From contig CM065802.1 of the NCBI GenBank assembly GCA_033398695.1, positions 78,044,096-78,108,095 of the forward strand: DNA of 64,000 nucleotides, written 5' to 3'. The notes under the pieces were generated by a model. It was not told the origin of the DNA. It saw nothing but the letters and a program-made list of their open reading frames with translations, and ran no database searches. The DNA is from Orobanche coerulescens (lineage: Eukaryota > Streptophyta > Magnoliopsida > Lamiales > Orobanchaceae). Each line of letters opens with the position of its first letter. Within the stretch, counting starts at the first letter, position 1. The position numbers and the translations under genes were made by a program. Positions 22,960 through 35,284 of the stretch are shown here, piece after piece.

Positions 22960-23615
22960 CTGGCATCAGAATTTTAATGAGAGATCTAATGGGTCTAAAC
23001 TTCTTTTTCGCTTGACACCAAAAGTCTGTGGCTGGTGAGCTTTGACCTCTAAAGTCTGAACTGAAATAGGTGCTTGAAACTTTATAGTTAGATCTGCAAC
23101 TGTGTTGGAAAATAAAGGTATTTCTCTCTCTAAATGAGAGATAAACTTGTGATCTACCCCTTGATCTAGAAAAGCAAGCAAATCATGAAGAAATTATTCA
23201 TATTCAGCCAACTTATTGATTTTATATGGAAGTCCCGCTCAGCCCATAACGTGATATTAAATATCTCACTGAGTGTGCCATAGCCACCTGAAAGAACAAT
23301 AAAGACATTATTATTATTCACCATATACATCATATTGACATAAATAGCTTGTGTTTGAAGCATCAATCTAGTTGAACTCGTTATAATACTGGTTCTAACT
23401 GTAGGGATGTGTATGGCACATGTTACTCTTATTTCCCTACTTTGTGAAGTCATTAAAAGATAACCCAAAAATATATGGTTACTCCCTCCATACAGTATAT
23501 CAATTTTGTGTTTTCCCAACTCTTTTACTAGATGATATGCCATATTTGTACACTGGCTATGACCTAACAGTTTGAATCCACCCAAAATACATACAATTGT
23601 AATTTAATGAGGTCT
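22960..23615 (-). pseudogene. LOG-like (cytokinin riboside 5'-monophosphate phosphoribohydrolase) pseudogene
   Basis: The minus strand shows a LOG/lysine-decarboxylase-like fold pattern in order: MAYHLVKELGKHKIDILYGG (about 23550-23490), YVNMMYM, VFIVLSGGYGTLSEIFNITL (about 23300-23245), then WLNMNNFF and LLAFLDQGVDHKFIS. The signature PGGYGTxxE is altered to SGGYGTLSE, and the middle (normally the RK-containing substrate loop) is eroded. A one-base frameshift near 23185 separates 23585-23166 from 23181-22966. LOG enzymes release active cytokinin bases from nucleotides; this copy is not expected to be active. Confidence 0.75.
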
Positions 23616-23925
23616 ATATGAGGATTCCGAAAACTCCATCTCTCAACACTATACTTTCAAAAAAAAATTATGAGAGATACAACTTATGATTTGTGGATCT
23701 CAAATTTAAAGAACAAACTTTTTGCTAGAGAACGAATAACTTCACTATTTTTATTGAAAAAAGAGCGGCAGATAAGTTATCACTTCTACTATTTATTTTG
23801 AGAAAATATATGAAATTAAATTTTTCAATGAAAATGACGTTACCGATCGGCAGCCGAAAATTTTAAACATTGAAAAACAATATTTATTAAAATAAGGAAA
23901 GCATTAACTTGCACTATTTTGCTAT

Positions 23926-24442
23926 TTACCTTGACAGGACGAATTTACAAATTAGATCTTTAGAGATCAATTCTTCATGACTATAGTGTTCTCGTTCATC
24001 CTTAAATGGTGTCAATAGAACCATAAGTTCACGATGAACGTATCCGCTGGGATGTGTCTCAAGAATTTGTTGGATATCATGATCCATAGATTCCTTACTC
24101 AATCCATCCTTAATGAATGCTATTTTATCTTCTCTATTTTTAGACACCAAACCCTATAGATTTGTATTGTGTGTCACATGTCCACCGAGCACATTTGTAG
24201 CATCCACCTAATCTTCATCGTTTTTTTGCAAAACTACTCCTACCTTTAACTGCATGTACTTGAATGAGTTTGAGAATTCTCCAGATAATCGAACTTCTGC
24301 TTCGATCAACCATCGAATATCTTCGGGGATGCCATTTCTCATTAGTACCCTTAATCTTTCGAGTCGATCTCGATAAATTCTTTTCATGATATTCACTCGA
24401 AGAGATGGATAATATTTACGAATATTCATGAGCATTGAATCC
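23926..24442 (-). pseudogene. unrecognised coding remnant
   Basis: Two open stretches on the minus strand: 24442-24208 (RKYYPSLRVNIMKRIYRDRL, IPEDIRWLIEAEVRLSG, YMQLKVGVVLQKNDED, then a stop) and 24150-23926 (DHDIQQILETHPSGYVHREL, SHEELISKDLICKFVLSR). The amino-acid composition looks like real soluble protein, but I do not recognise the family. The first stretch is cut at 24443-24447 by the ATTAT TSD of the next element; the upstream codons of that frame seen before it belong to the LTR. It may be the far end of the same locus as the LOG-like remnant or an older mobile element. Confidence 0.4.
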
Positions 24443-24447
24443 ATTAT

Positions 24448-26806
24448 TGTAACACCCTCAGAGCCATCCAGGAATATTACAGCGTCGTGGGCCCCGAGAT
24501 GGAACACACAAGGCTGAAAGAAATTTTCGCAAACATTTACAAACGCTCAAGAGGCTAACGACGGCATTATCCAGTTAAAACATTCGAAAACTTTATAAAA
24601 CTTGTTTATCAAATCCGTCGTAAAATCTCATTTGAAACCACAAGGTCCTAAATGCCAAGACTCAACAGTTGAAAACATACGTTAAACCATCGCTTACACG
24701 TATCGACAAAATAGATATAGAAAACGATTACCAAAGTAACTTAAGTTACCAGATACCAAAGACCATTTAAAAATGCTCACGCAGAGGAAAAAGACAAACA
24801 ATCGAAATATTCTAGCAGCGGAACACAAAAGAAAATTGATCAGGAAAACTCAATACACAAATACATGCCCTAGCCAGTATCCTCCGGGAAGTTCATATCT
24901 CCACGACCGCTACAAGCTTGATAATCTGAGAACCTAAAAAGAAAGCCCACGACGGGATCAACCATAATATTCAACAATGATAGCTATCGCATCACGTCAA
25001 TAATTACATACCAATGAAAATATTAAGTAAGAATACGACCAATGTAATCTTACCGCCATAACTTTACGAAAGTCCACGATTCATATCCTCAACAATACGA
25101 TAAACTAATACCAGGGTATCCGTACTACATTTCAACAATGTCCAAAGTTCTCAAAACATTACCATAACTCACTGTTACGAAATTCACTAACTCTGTCATA
25201 CCCAATCCATCGGAATCATTATCAAATCTCAACTCGAAAATCGATTGTCCATCAAAGACATACATCAAAGTAAACACGGAGCATACCTCAAGATATGAAC
25301 TGCCACAACGAAACCACGTCAGCCTAATCCAAGATCAGATCAACACAACACACGGACACGGTCCTAGCACAAGACCTACAAATGCATACTCATATGACAA
25401 CGTCAATATGTTCACATCAATAACAACAATGTATACTTATGGCAACCCACAATATACATATGCACAATAACAAAAACACATATGGTAATCCAACGATCCA
25501 GCGCACATAGCTATATATTCCCATGATGATCCCAACGGACCAACACATAGTGGCATTACCTGTCCAGCGATCCAGCGCACACAGCTATAGATTCCCATGA
25601 TGATCCCATCGGACCAACGCATGGTGGACATACGACAACAATGCACGACTGCACAAAACAACAGTACACAACACAATGCACGACAACAACAATACACCAA
25701 TGTATGACAACAAAGATACACGAATGTATCACAACATGATCAACACAAATGACAGAAATGATTAAAATACTCGCTCCGAGTCCTTCGAGAGCAATCTCGA
25801 TATCTAAACCATCACCAACCATTATTCTGAATATTCACCTATCCAAAACATCACGGACGGTAGATAATTCACGGTTTCGTCAATACCATGATGTATCCTC
25901 GATAACAAGTATACCAACGACAATTGTAAATCATATACATTATGATTTAAATTCCCAAAACTCGAACACAACCTATAATCCCAAATCTCATGTGATTACG
26001 ATTTATAAACATTGCTATACGAATTATAAACGAATGAAACTGAAACCATTCATTAAATATTATAAACTGAGCAAGTAATAACTTGCCTCGATACCGATGA
26101 AGCTGTTACCAATTCCATCGCCGTCATCTACAAGTCCCTCGGCCCCAATCAATGCAATTCACGAACATTCTCCAACATGACCGCAACGCATAGTTCTAAT
26201 CACCGATCAATAATCTCAACCTGTTAAAATAATCGATAAACAACAAGTTCGACAACAATCAACAATCGATAAAACCAGTTCACAAACCCAACGGCTCAAC
26301 AATATCTCAATTAACCACTAGGCTAATCAATCCAACTCAAACCAGCACGAATTCACAACCACAACATGAAAATACTGCACTGTCTGTCTACTTAGCACAC
26401 GTTAATCACTTAACGTAGCGTGCGCTAAGTTGCTCTCGTTAGCGTGCGCTAGCCAGTAAGCTTAGCGTGCGCTAATGCTGTACATATGCATGTTTTTTAG
26501 ATTCCGATCAACATATGGCGATTATCAAGAACACTAAGTGATTTTAAACCATGTTCATAGCTATCAAAACAACGAAATTCGATATCCTTTAACATATAGG
26601 TAATCATCCAACTCTTAATCCAATTCCTATATCCATATATCATCTTCCTCAATCTCAACATCATGAAACATTAAGAATGAAACGACACTTCCATAATCTA
26701 TCATTACAGGGAGTAATTATCAACAATAACATCAACATCCGAAACTGAGGAGAAGAATTAACCAACTTATCTCAAGAAGACGAACAACATGATTCAAACC
26801 ATACAA

Positions 26807-26837
<31 letters not shown>

Positions 26838-27930
26838 CATCATACTCCGGTAATCCATCCCATAATCATGCTTGTCAACTTGTTTATATGATAATTACTA
26901 ACTCAAGAACATCAATCTTCACTCCAAAACGAAATCCAAATATGAAGAGTGATTACCTTGTATAGACGAACCATGAAGGAGAACAATCAACTTCATTCCA
27001 AGAATCATCAATAAGTTCAAGACAAGACTTTAATCCATGTTCCTCAGCTTAATGTTGTTATAAATCATCATCTCTCAGTGTTTGGAATCTCACACTTCTC
27101 TCTAAAAATCTCTCTCTCGAAATACAGGAAGGAATGGCCGAATGAACATAATTCACATCTGCAATCATATATATACTGATTGTTATTAGCGTGCGCTACT
27201 TTTCCTTAGTAGCGTGCGCTATCGTGGTCCAAAGGCGACTGTTTTGCTTCGTACACTGATTTACGTATGTAATGACCATGCAATTGCGTATGTAAATAGG
27301 CATTGACTTGCTACAGTGAAATGCTCAGTAGCGTGCGCTATTTCTTGACCTTGGCGCGCGCTAATCGTCGTTTACCTAACAATCTGCACCTACCTCAAAG
27401 ATGCCTGTGTCCCACTTGCTGAACGCATCTGACAAGGATAAGATTCCTTTGACCGATCTGCAGTTAGCGTGCGCTAACCTTTAGGGTTTAGCGTGCGCTA
27501 GTACTATATTACAAACATCCGTTGACTTATCAGAACGTGCGCCGAAAGTGGCCTGGTCCACACGTAGATTCCTTTTGATCTGTTTTGCGCTAGCGTACGC
27601 TATGATTTTGCCTTTAGCGTGCGCTACACCTGCACGTTAGCATGCGCTATGAATGAGTATTAGCGCGCGCTAGTTAGGCTATACTTAGCCATTTTTAGCT
27701 ATTCTTGTCCAACGTCTCAACATGCAGAATACGAACATACAGCATACTGAATACATATACTCAACACATTATATCCTCAAATGCAATTGTCGACCAAATA
27801 TGACAATTATACTAATACATATGTATCAGTCCTTCATTTATTTTATCCATACTGTACAGATTCCGCGCTGTACAACATAACTCGGATAAAATAATATTAA
27901 ACAACAGTAGTAGAAATTTCGGATATTACA
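24448..27930 (-). repeat. 3' LTR of the ATTAT element (3483 bp)
   Basis: On the minus strand it starts TGTAATATCCGAAATTTC at 27930 and ends GGGTGTTACA at 24448. Contents, minus-strand order: palindrome array (27682-27185), TATA-like run (about 27177-27168), GAGAGAGAG leader (about 27120-27108), candidate donor ACAAGGTAATCAC (about 26965-26953), an (AT)n tract (26811-26837), a second palindrome cluster (26486-26396) and a two-unit repeat (25630-25496). Confidence 0.88.
26396..27682. repeat. two clusters of TTAGCGTGCGCTAA-type palindromes (left LTR)
   Basis: Four sites lie at 26396-26486 and about ten at 27185-27682. The core is TAGCGTGCGCTA or the perfect palindrome TAGCGCGCGCTA, with one- or two-base variants (TAGCGTACGCTA, TAGCATGCGCTA). 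The larger cluster lies about 250-745 bp from the LTR start on the minus strand, ending right before the TATA-like run. The right LTR has matching clusters at 32402-32490 and 33178-33668. Confidence 0.9.
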
Positions 27931-30461
27931 TACTACACCACTTAAAATAAGTTTCGTCCTCGAAACTTGCAGTCCGTCATAAAAAAACAAACTGTTCGAC
28001 CAAAATATCCCAAAATCATCACGACAACGATCAATCATTATCATTAACGAATAACCAAATTAGTGTACTTACAAATGCGTAAAGTCGATGGCCTCCCGTG
28101 ATACCAGCAAGTGACTTCACTGTAAAGCCTCAATACGCTTACAATCACATTCCATGAGTCTCAACAAAATATATCATCTTCGGATGAAATAATCTATCCG
28201 TGTCAAATCCTGTCTGCCTAATCGCACAATCAAGTCCCAATCTGCTAAAAACCAATACTGCAAGATACATCTATTAAACATCTGCCCAAAACAACGAAAC
28301 AAATCCCGAAACATCGGCACAAAATCCGAACGCTCAAATGATCACCAACAATGATCAACCAATAAATTAACCGGGAATATCATCGACATGATAAACTCTC
28401 ATACGACCAATTCAAAGGTCAAAACGCAGCCGAGAATATCATTCAACATGATAAACTCCAATATGACCAACCAGAGGTCAAAACACAATCGAAAATATCA
28501 TCATCATGATAAACTCCAATATTACCAACGAACGATCAACGATAATCAGGAATACCCTCACACGGTATGCTCCAACATGATCAACACAGAACCACAGAAA
28601 CTGATATACGAACGAATAAAGTTCTCAAAACGACACACCGATCACATACAGTGGATCTCAATAAACATACCCGACTGGTGAACATATCGCTCGGCATACG
28701 AACAACCAATCACAAACCGACGAACATATCCAATCATACATGGAGTGGGAACGACCAATCATTAACCAAAACAACCATCCTGGGGTCACCATCTCCAAAT
28801 CCGCACTTACAAGGGAATCATTCAAAAATCACTATGATAAAATCGTGCTACTACTATACCAATGGAATCACATAGCACATATGTCCCGGTTTCGCAAAAT
28901 CCAAAGTTCCAAAATTACATCCTGCACATGAATCTACAACACGCAGTATATTTCTCTTATGTGATCAATCAACCGATTACCCTGGATAACCAAACTGCCA
29001 TACTAAAGTTCGAATCTCTATTCATCGTTCCATACTGATGTCCCATCCAGTTCGTGAGTCATTCTCATAACTTCACCACGATATGCACTATACACTAAAT
29101 GCGTATGTATATCAGTCACATGTTAAAAACCAGTTGAAATCCTATAGTCTCGTCAAGAAGACAAATTTTCGAAAGTTCATTCAAAAAATTTCAAAAGTCA
29201 AAACATAGATTTTCTTAAGACCACGAAATCAATTTTCGAAAAATTAAATCGGCTCGCTGGTGCCAAGTATTCGATAACAGTTTCCTTCAAATCCACACGA
29301 TTAAATAAAATGGAATAATGCAAATGCTCGACTACATCCATACTCTTATATACCAATTTGGTTCGTCACCGATATACACTGATATTCCATCGGAAAACCA
29401 CACGATAGAGTTCCAAAATCTCAATATATAAATTCCGTTAAAAACTCATTTTTCCTCATATGACCCGCAACGTCAACCATTAACCCATCCTGAATCACCT
29501 CAATTATGCATTGTCAAAACGTGGAAACAAATCAGCACAGCGAAAGACTTCCCGAGAAGTTTCATTTGAACAAGTAAATCAAAACCACGAAAGGCAGAAA
29601 CGAAATAGATAAACAATTGATAAATTGTTTTACAAATCTCGGAAGTTTTTAAGAAAACAGAAAAGCCTTTTGAAACATTAGGGTCTCAGCCCTTATTTCG
29701 TTCCGCATTACAAGAAGTTTAAAAGTAGAAAAATCTTTTTCGGACCCCAAGTCCTGAGTTATCAAACTATTTCAAAGTCGATTAGATCTTGGCCCAAAAT
29801 CATTTTCGGTAAAACATCCGTGAAACATTAATTTTGAAAAGTATCATTTTCAAATGCCCAAAAACAGTTCCATATATCTCAAAATGAACTAACATGCTTA
29901 CATGTTCTTCTCATCAATCCACAATCTTTCTCCCAGGTGCACAACTCTGTTCCAAAACTTAACCGACGTAGTGATTTCCAAAATCCTAACTTCTCAAGAT
30001 TATCGATCCTGTCCCAACTATGTCACCTTATACTGTAACGATTAATATTCTGCTGAATCTCAAAGCATATCAACTTAGAACGGCAATAAATCTCAATGAA
30101 ATTCAAAAATCCAAATACTTACAGATCGTGAAGCCGATGATTTCCCCGTGATACTGGCACATGTCTCGACTCTATAAAATACTCGATACAGATATTTTCA
30201 AAACACACATTTTGCAAAAATCAGTTCAACTCAAGAACACAATACATCTCATTCCAGAGAATCTCGTTAACACCATTGGGAAAAGTTTACAACAACCCCA
30301 GTACCACACTGGTAAATCACATAACGTACAAGCCCGAGTGAATACAAAAACTCAGAGCTCAAAACACCTGTCAACCGACAACTCAAATAACACGACAAAA
30401 GCACGACCCAACTCGACCCAACTGCCTAGGTTTTCACAACCTAAGCTCTGATACCATATTC
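27931..30461 (-). other. internal region of the ATTAT element, no coding sequence recognised
   Basis: 2531 bp, A-rich on the plus strand. The end next to the 3' LTR reads, on the minus strand, AAGTTTCGAGGACGAAACTT and then AAGTGGTGTAGTA in place of a clean polypurine tract. This parallels the end of the CACAG element internal region (AAGTTTCGGGACGAAACTTC). No gag, RT or integrase motif was found. Plus-strand open frames at 28388-28931 and 30161-30451 lack family similarity. Confidence 0.65.
30445..30456 (-). other. primer-binding site (tRNA-iMet type)
   Basis: The plus strand reads GCTCTGATACCA; the minus strand is TGGTATCAGAGC, five bases inside the LTR end at 30462. Same spacing as in the CACAG element. 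Confidence 0.9.
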
Positions 30462-33400
30462 TGTAACACCCCCAGAGCCATCTAGGAATATTACAGCACC
30501 GGGTCCCGAGATGGAACCCACAAGGCTGAAAGAAATTTTCGCAAACATTTACAAACGCTCAAGAGGCTAACGACGGCATTATCCAGTTAAAACATTCGAA
30601 AACTTTATAAAACTCGTTTATCAAATCCGTCGTAAAATCTCATTTGAAACCACAAGGTCCGAAATGCCAAGACTCAACAGTTGAAACCATATGTTAAGCC
30701 ATCGCTTACATGTATCGACAAAATAGATATAGAAAATGATTACCAAAGTAACTTAAGTTACCAGATACCAAAGACCATTTAAAAATGCTCACGCGGCGGA
30801 AAAAGACAAACAATCGAAATATTCTAGCAGCGGAATACAAAAGAAAAATGATCAGGAAAACTCAATACACAAATACATGCCCTAGCCAGTATCCTCCGGG
30901 AAGCTCATCTCTCCATGACCGCTACAAGATTGACAATCCGAGAACCAAAAAGAAAGCCCACGACGGGATCAACCATAATATCCAACAATGATAACCATCG
31001 CATCACGTCAATAATTACATACCAATGAAAATATTAAGTAAGAATACGACCAATGTAATCTTACCGCCATAACTTTACGAAAGTCCACGATTCGTATCCT
31101 CAACAATACGATAAAATAATACTAGGGTATCCGTACTACATTTCAACAATGTCCAAAGTTCTCAAAACATTATCATAACTCACTGTTACGAAATTCACTA
31201 ACTCTGTCACACCCAATCCATCGGAATCATTATCAAATCTCAACTCAAAAATCGATTGTACATCAAAGACATACATCAAAGTAAACACGGAGCATACCTC
31301 AAGATATGAACTGCCACAACGAAACCACGTCAGCCTAATCCAAGATCAGATCAACATAACATACGGACACGGTCCTAACACAAGACCTAGAAATGCATAC
31401 TCATATGACAACGTCAATATGTTCACATCAATAACAACAATGTATACTTATGGCAACCCACAATATACATATGCACAATAACAAAAACACATATGGTAAT
31501 CCAATGATCCAGCGCACACAACTATAGATTCCCATGATGATCCCGTCGGACCAACGCATGGTGGCATTACCTGTCCAGCGATCCAGCGCACATAGCTATA
31601 GATTCCCATGATGATCCCGTTGGACCAACGCATGGTGGACATACGACAACAATACACGACTGCACAAAACAACAGTACACAACCCAATGCACGACAACAA
31701 CAATACACCAATGCATGACAACAAAGATACACGAATGTATCACAACATGATCAACACAAATGACAGAAACGATTAAAATACTCGCTCCGAGTCCTTCGAG
31801 AGCAATCTCGATATCTAAACCATCACCAACCATTATTCTGAATATTCACCTATCCAAAACATCATGGACGGTAGATAATTCACGTTTTTGTCAATACCAT
31901 GATGTATCCTCAATAACAAGTATACCAACGACAATTGTAAATCATATACATTATGATTTAAATTCCAAAAACTCGAACACAACCTATAATCCCAAATCTC
32001 CTGTGATTACGATTTATAAACATTGCTATACGAATTATAAATGAATGAAACTGAAACCATTCATTAAATATTATAAACTGAGCAAGTAATAACTTGCCTC
32101 GATACCGATGAAGCCGTTACCAATTACATCGCCGTCATCTACAAGTCCCTCGGCCCCAATCAATGCAATTCACGAACATTCTCCAACATGACCGCAACGC
32201 ATAGTTATAATCACCAATCAATTATCTCAACCTGTTAAAATAATCGATAAACAACAAGTTCGACAACAATCAACAATCGATAAAACCAATTCACAAACCC
32301 AACGACTCAACAATATCTCGATTAACCGCTAGGCTGATCAATCCAACTCAAACCAGCACGAATTCACAACCACAACATGAAAATACTGCACTGTCTGCCT
32401 ACTTAGCGCACGTTAATCACTTAACGTAGCGTGCGCTAAGTTGCTCTCGTTAGCGTGCGCTAGCCAGTAAGCTTAGCGTGCGCTAATGCTGTACAGATGC
32501 GTGTTTTTTCAGATTCCAATCAACATATGGCGATTATCAAGAACACTAAGTGATTTTAAACCATGTTCATAGCTATCAAAACAACGAAATCCGATATCCT
32601 TTAACATATAGGTAATCATCCAACTCTTAATCCAATTCCTATATCCATATATCATCTTCCTCAATCTCAACATCATGAAACATTAAGAACGAAACGACAC
32701 TTCCATAATCTATCGTTACAGGGAGTAATTATCAACAATAACATCAACATCCAAAACTGAGGAGAAGAATTAACCAACTTATCTCAAGAAGACGAACAAC
32801 ACGATTCAAACCATACAAATCATATATATATCATCATATTCCGGTAATCCATACCATAATCATGCTTGTCAACTTGTTTATATGATAATTATTAACTCAA
32901 GAACATCAATCTTCACTCCAAAACGAAATCCAAAGGTGAAGAGTGATTACCTTGTATAGACGAACCATTAAGGAGAACAATCAACTTCATTCCAAGAATC
33001 ATCAATAAGTTTAAGACAAGACTTTAATCCATGTTCCTCAGCTTAATGTTGTTAAAGATCATCATCTCTCAGTGTTTGGAATCTCTAACTTCTCTCTAAA
33101 AACTCTCTCTCTCGAAATACAGGAAGGAATGGCCGAATGAACATAATTCACATCTGCAATCATATATATACTGAATGTTATTAGCGTGCGCTACTTTTCC
33201 TTAGTAGCATGCGCTATCGTGGTCCAGAGGCGACTGTTTTGCTTCATACACTGATTTACGTACATAATGCCCATGCAATTGCGTACGTAAATAGGCGTTG
33301 ACTTGCTACAGTGAAATGCTCAGTAGCGTGCGCTATTCCTTGACCTTAGCGCGCGCTAATCGTCGTTTACCTAACAATCTGCACCTACCTCGAAGATGCC

Positions 33401-33925
33401 TGTGTCCCACCTGCCGAAAGCATCTGACAAGGATAAGATTCCTTTGACCGATCTACAGTTAGCGTGCGCTAAACTTTAGGGTTTAGCGTGCGCTAGTACT
33501 ATATTACAAACATCTGTTGACTTATCAGAACGTGCGCTGAAAGTGGCCTGGTCCACACGTAGATTCCTTTTGATTTGTTTTGCGCTAGCGTGCGCTTTGA
33601 TTTTGCCTTTAGCGTGCGCTACACCTGTACGTTAGCATGAGCTATGAATGAGTATTAGCGCGCGCTAGTTAGGCTATACTTAGCCCTTTTCAGTTATTCT
33701 TGTCCAACGTCTCAACATACAGAATACGAACATACAGCATACTAAATACGTATACTCAACACATTATATCCTCAAATGCAATTGTCGACCAAATACGACA
33801 ATTATACTAATACAGGTGTCTCAGTCCTTCATTTATTTTATCCATACTGTACAGATTCCACGTTGTACAACATAACTCGGATAAAATAATATTAAACAAC
33901 AGTAGTGGAAATTTCGGATATTACA
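30462..33925 (-). repeat. 5' LTR of the ATTAT element (3464 bp)
   Basis: Matches 24448-27930 with scattered substitutions. It has a shorter (AT)n run (32822-32831 versus 26811-26837). It carries the same palindrome clusters (33668-33178 and 32490-32402), TATA-like run and donor-like ACAAGGTAATCAC (about 32957-32945). Confidence 0.88.
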
Positions 33926-33930
33926 ATTAT

Positions 33931-35284
33931 GATATTCAAACCCTCGATATGGGAGAATTTTATGAACACAATGAAAATCTATTTCTAGATTGGAATTATG
34001 CGTATGAGATTTAACTCCGTGTTTGAATAATTCATATCCTGAAGCGTGTGAACTAAGGCTCTATATTTGAATAATAAACATAATATGACATGTGGGAGCG
34101 GCGAATCTATGTTGATAATGATGTACAATAATGGCACTGAAAAATGATGTGATGTGTCAGTATAATATCGATGTGGTGATATAAACACATCATGTCTTCA
34201 TATGTTTGTTCTCGATTAATAGTATCATGAATAGCCAATATTGGGAATGGATCCCTGATAAATTTGGAATATATTAAGGGGGTATGGGCCAACTCCCTCT
34301 ACATGTGAACTATTAGATATTATGGATCCACTAGATAGCCGCATGTGTATATGTCTCATAATCGGAAATTTACGAGATGGTATGCTCACGGTTTGAGCAT
34401 GTATTTCAGATTAGATAAAGTTAGTAATATATCTTAAATAAACTTGACTAGATCCATGAAGGATCAGATATGCGCATACAAGTGGGATATTATTTGGCAA
34501 ATTATTAAAGTCATCCATCCAGTATCGAGAACATAATATATAAACTCCCATGAGAAGACAAATACCGAGATGCTGGCCTATGGGTTTGGTGCTCAGAAAT
34601 CTGTTAGTATGAGGGGGAGTATTGATAGTTGAAAATATATGAAATGCATCAAATTATATCCTCACAACTGAAATATGAACTTGAAGTTCAAAGATGCATG
34701 ATTTTGATACCAACTACAACTGCTTTGATAAATAAATAATAATTCTCCGAATATAAGTTGAAGCAAATGATAAAGGAGACATATACTTTTGAGAAAGTAT
34801 ATAGACATAACTATAATGTATAATCCTAATGGATTGATAATGAGATATCTTGACAAGTTATATCGCTACGGGGATATGAATGAAATTGAATGTGGCGACA
34901 AAGTGTAAAAGAATAACGCTATGAATGAAATAAGTATATCCATGAAATAAGAATATCAATGATTGAAAAGAGAATATGAGTGAATGAAATAATCAATGAA
35001 CGAAATAAGGATATTCATGAAAGAAATGAGAATATTGAAATACATGAAATGTAGATATTGAAATCCATGATTGTGAAATATGGATATTGGAAATGAGAAT
35101 ATTGAAATCCATGATTGTGAAATATGGATATTAAGCATGACGATATTGAATTTATCGAAATTGAAATATATGCTATTTTAGTAAAAGCATAATATATGAG
35201 CTTATTAAAAGTGAAAAGAAACTCATGGGGAGATTTAAAATATATTATCACTGCGTGCAATGACTCAAAATAAGGTGTTGTGAA
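33931..35284. other. 1.35 kb AT-rich sequence, probably the body of a decayed copia element
   Basis: No convincing coding frame. A purine-rich AGGGGGAGTATTGATAG occurs at about 34611-34627, reminiscent of sequence following copia pol. Between 34920 and 35150 there are loose repeats of a GAAATGAGAATATTGAAAT type. It leads into the copia-like spacer that follows. Confidence 0.4.

Larger units (their letters stand above)
24448..33925 (-). mobile_element. non-coding LTR retroelement (LARD-like) with 3.5-kb LTRs, TSD ATTAT
   Basis: Direct LTRs at 24448-27930 and 30462-33925 flank a 2531-bp internal region. Exact TSD ATTAT lies at 24443-24447 and 33926-33930. The primer-binding site complement is at 30445-30456, so the element reads on the minus strand. 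Ends are TGTAACACCC / GATATTACA (minus strand TGTAATATCC...GGGTGTTACA), shared in pattern with the CACAG element and the AACAT solo LTR. No gag or pol frame is visible on the minus strand; plus-strand open frames here are antisense shadows. The LTRs remain closely similar. Confidence 0.9.

Noticed and set aside
25437..26078. Cys/Val-rich frames of about 90-109 codons, repeated at 31448-32044
   Set aside because: LTR sequence with tandem repeats; the same frames in both LTRs, no recognisable domain.
28388..28931. Plus-strand open frames of about 60-100 codons
   Set aside because: Antisense to the non-coding ATTAT element, rich in Asn, His and Thr from AT-rich codons, no family pattern.
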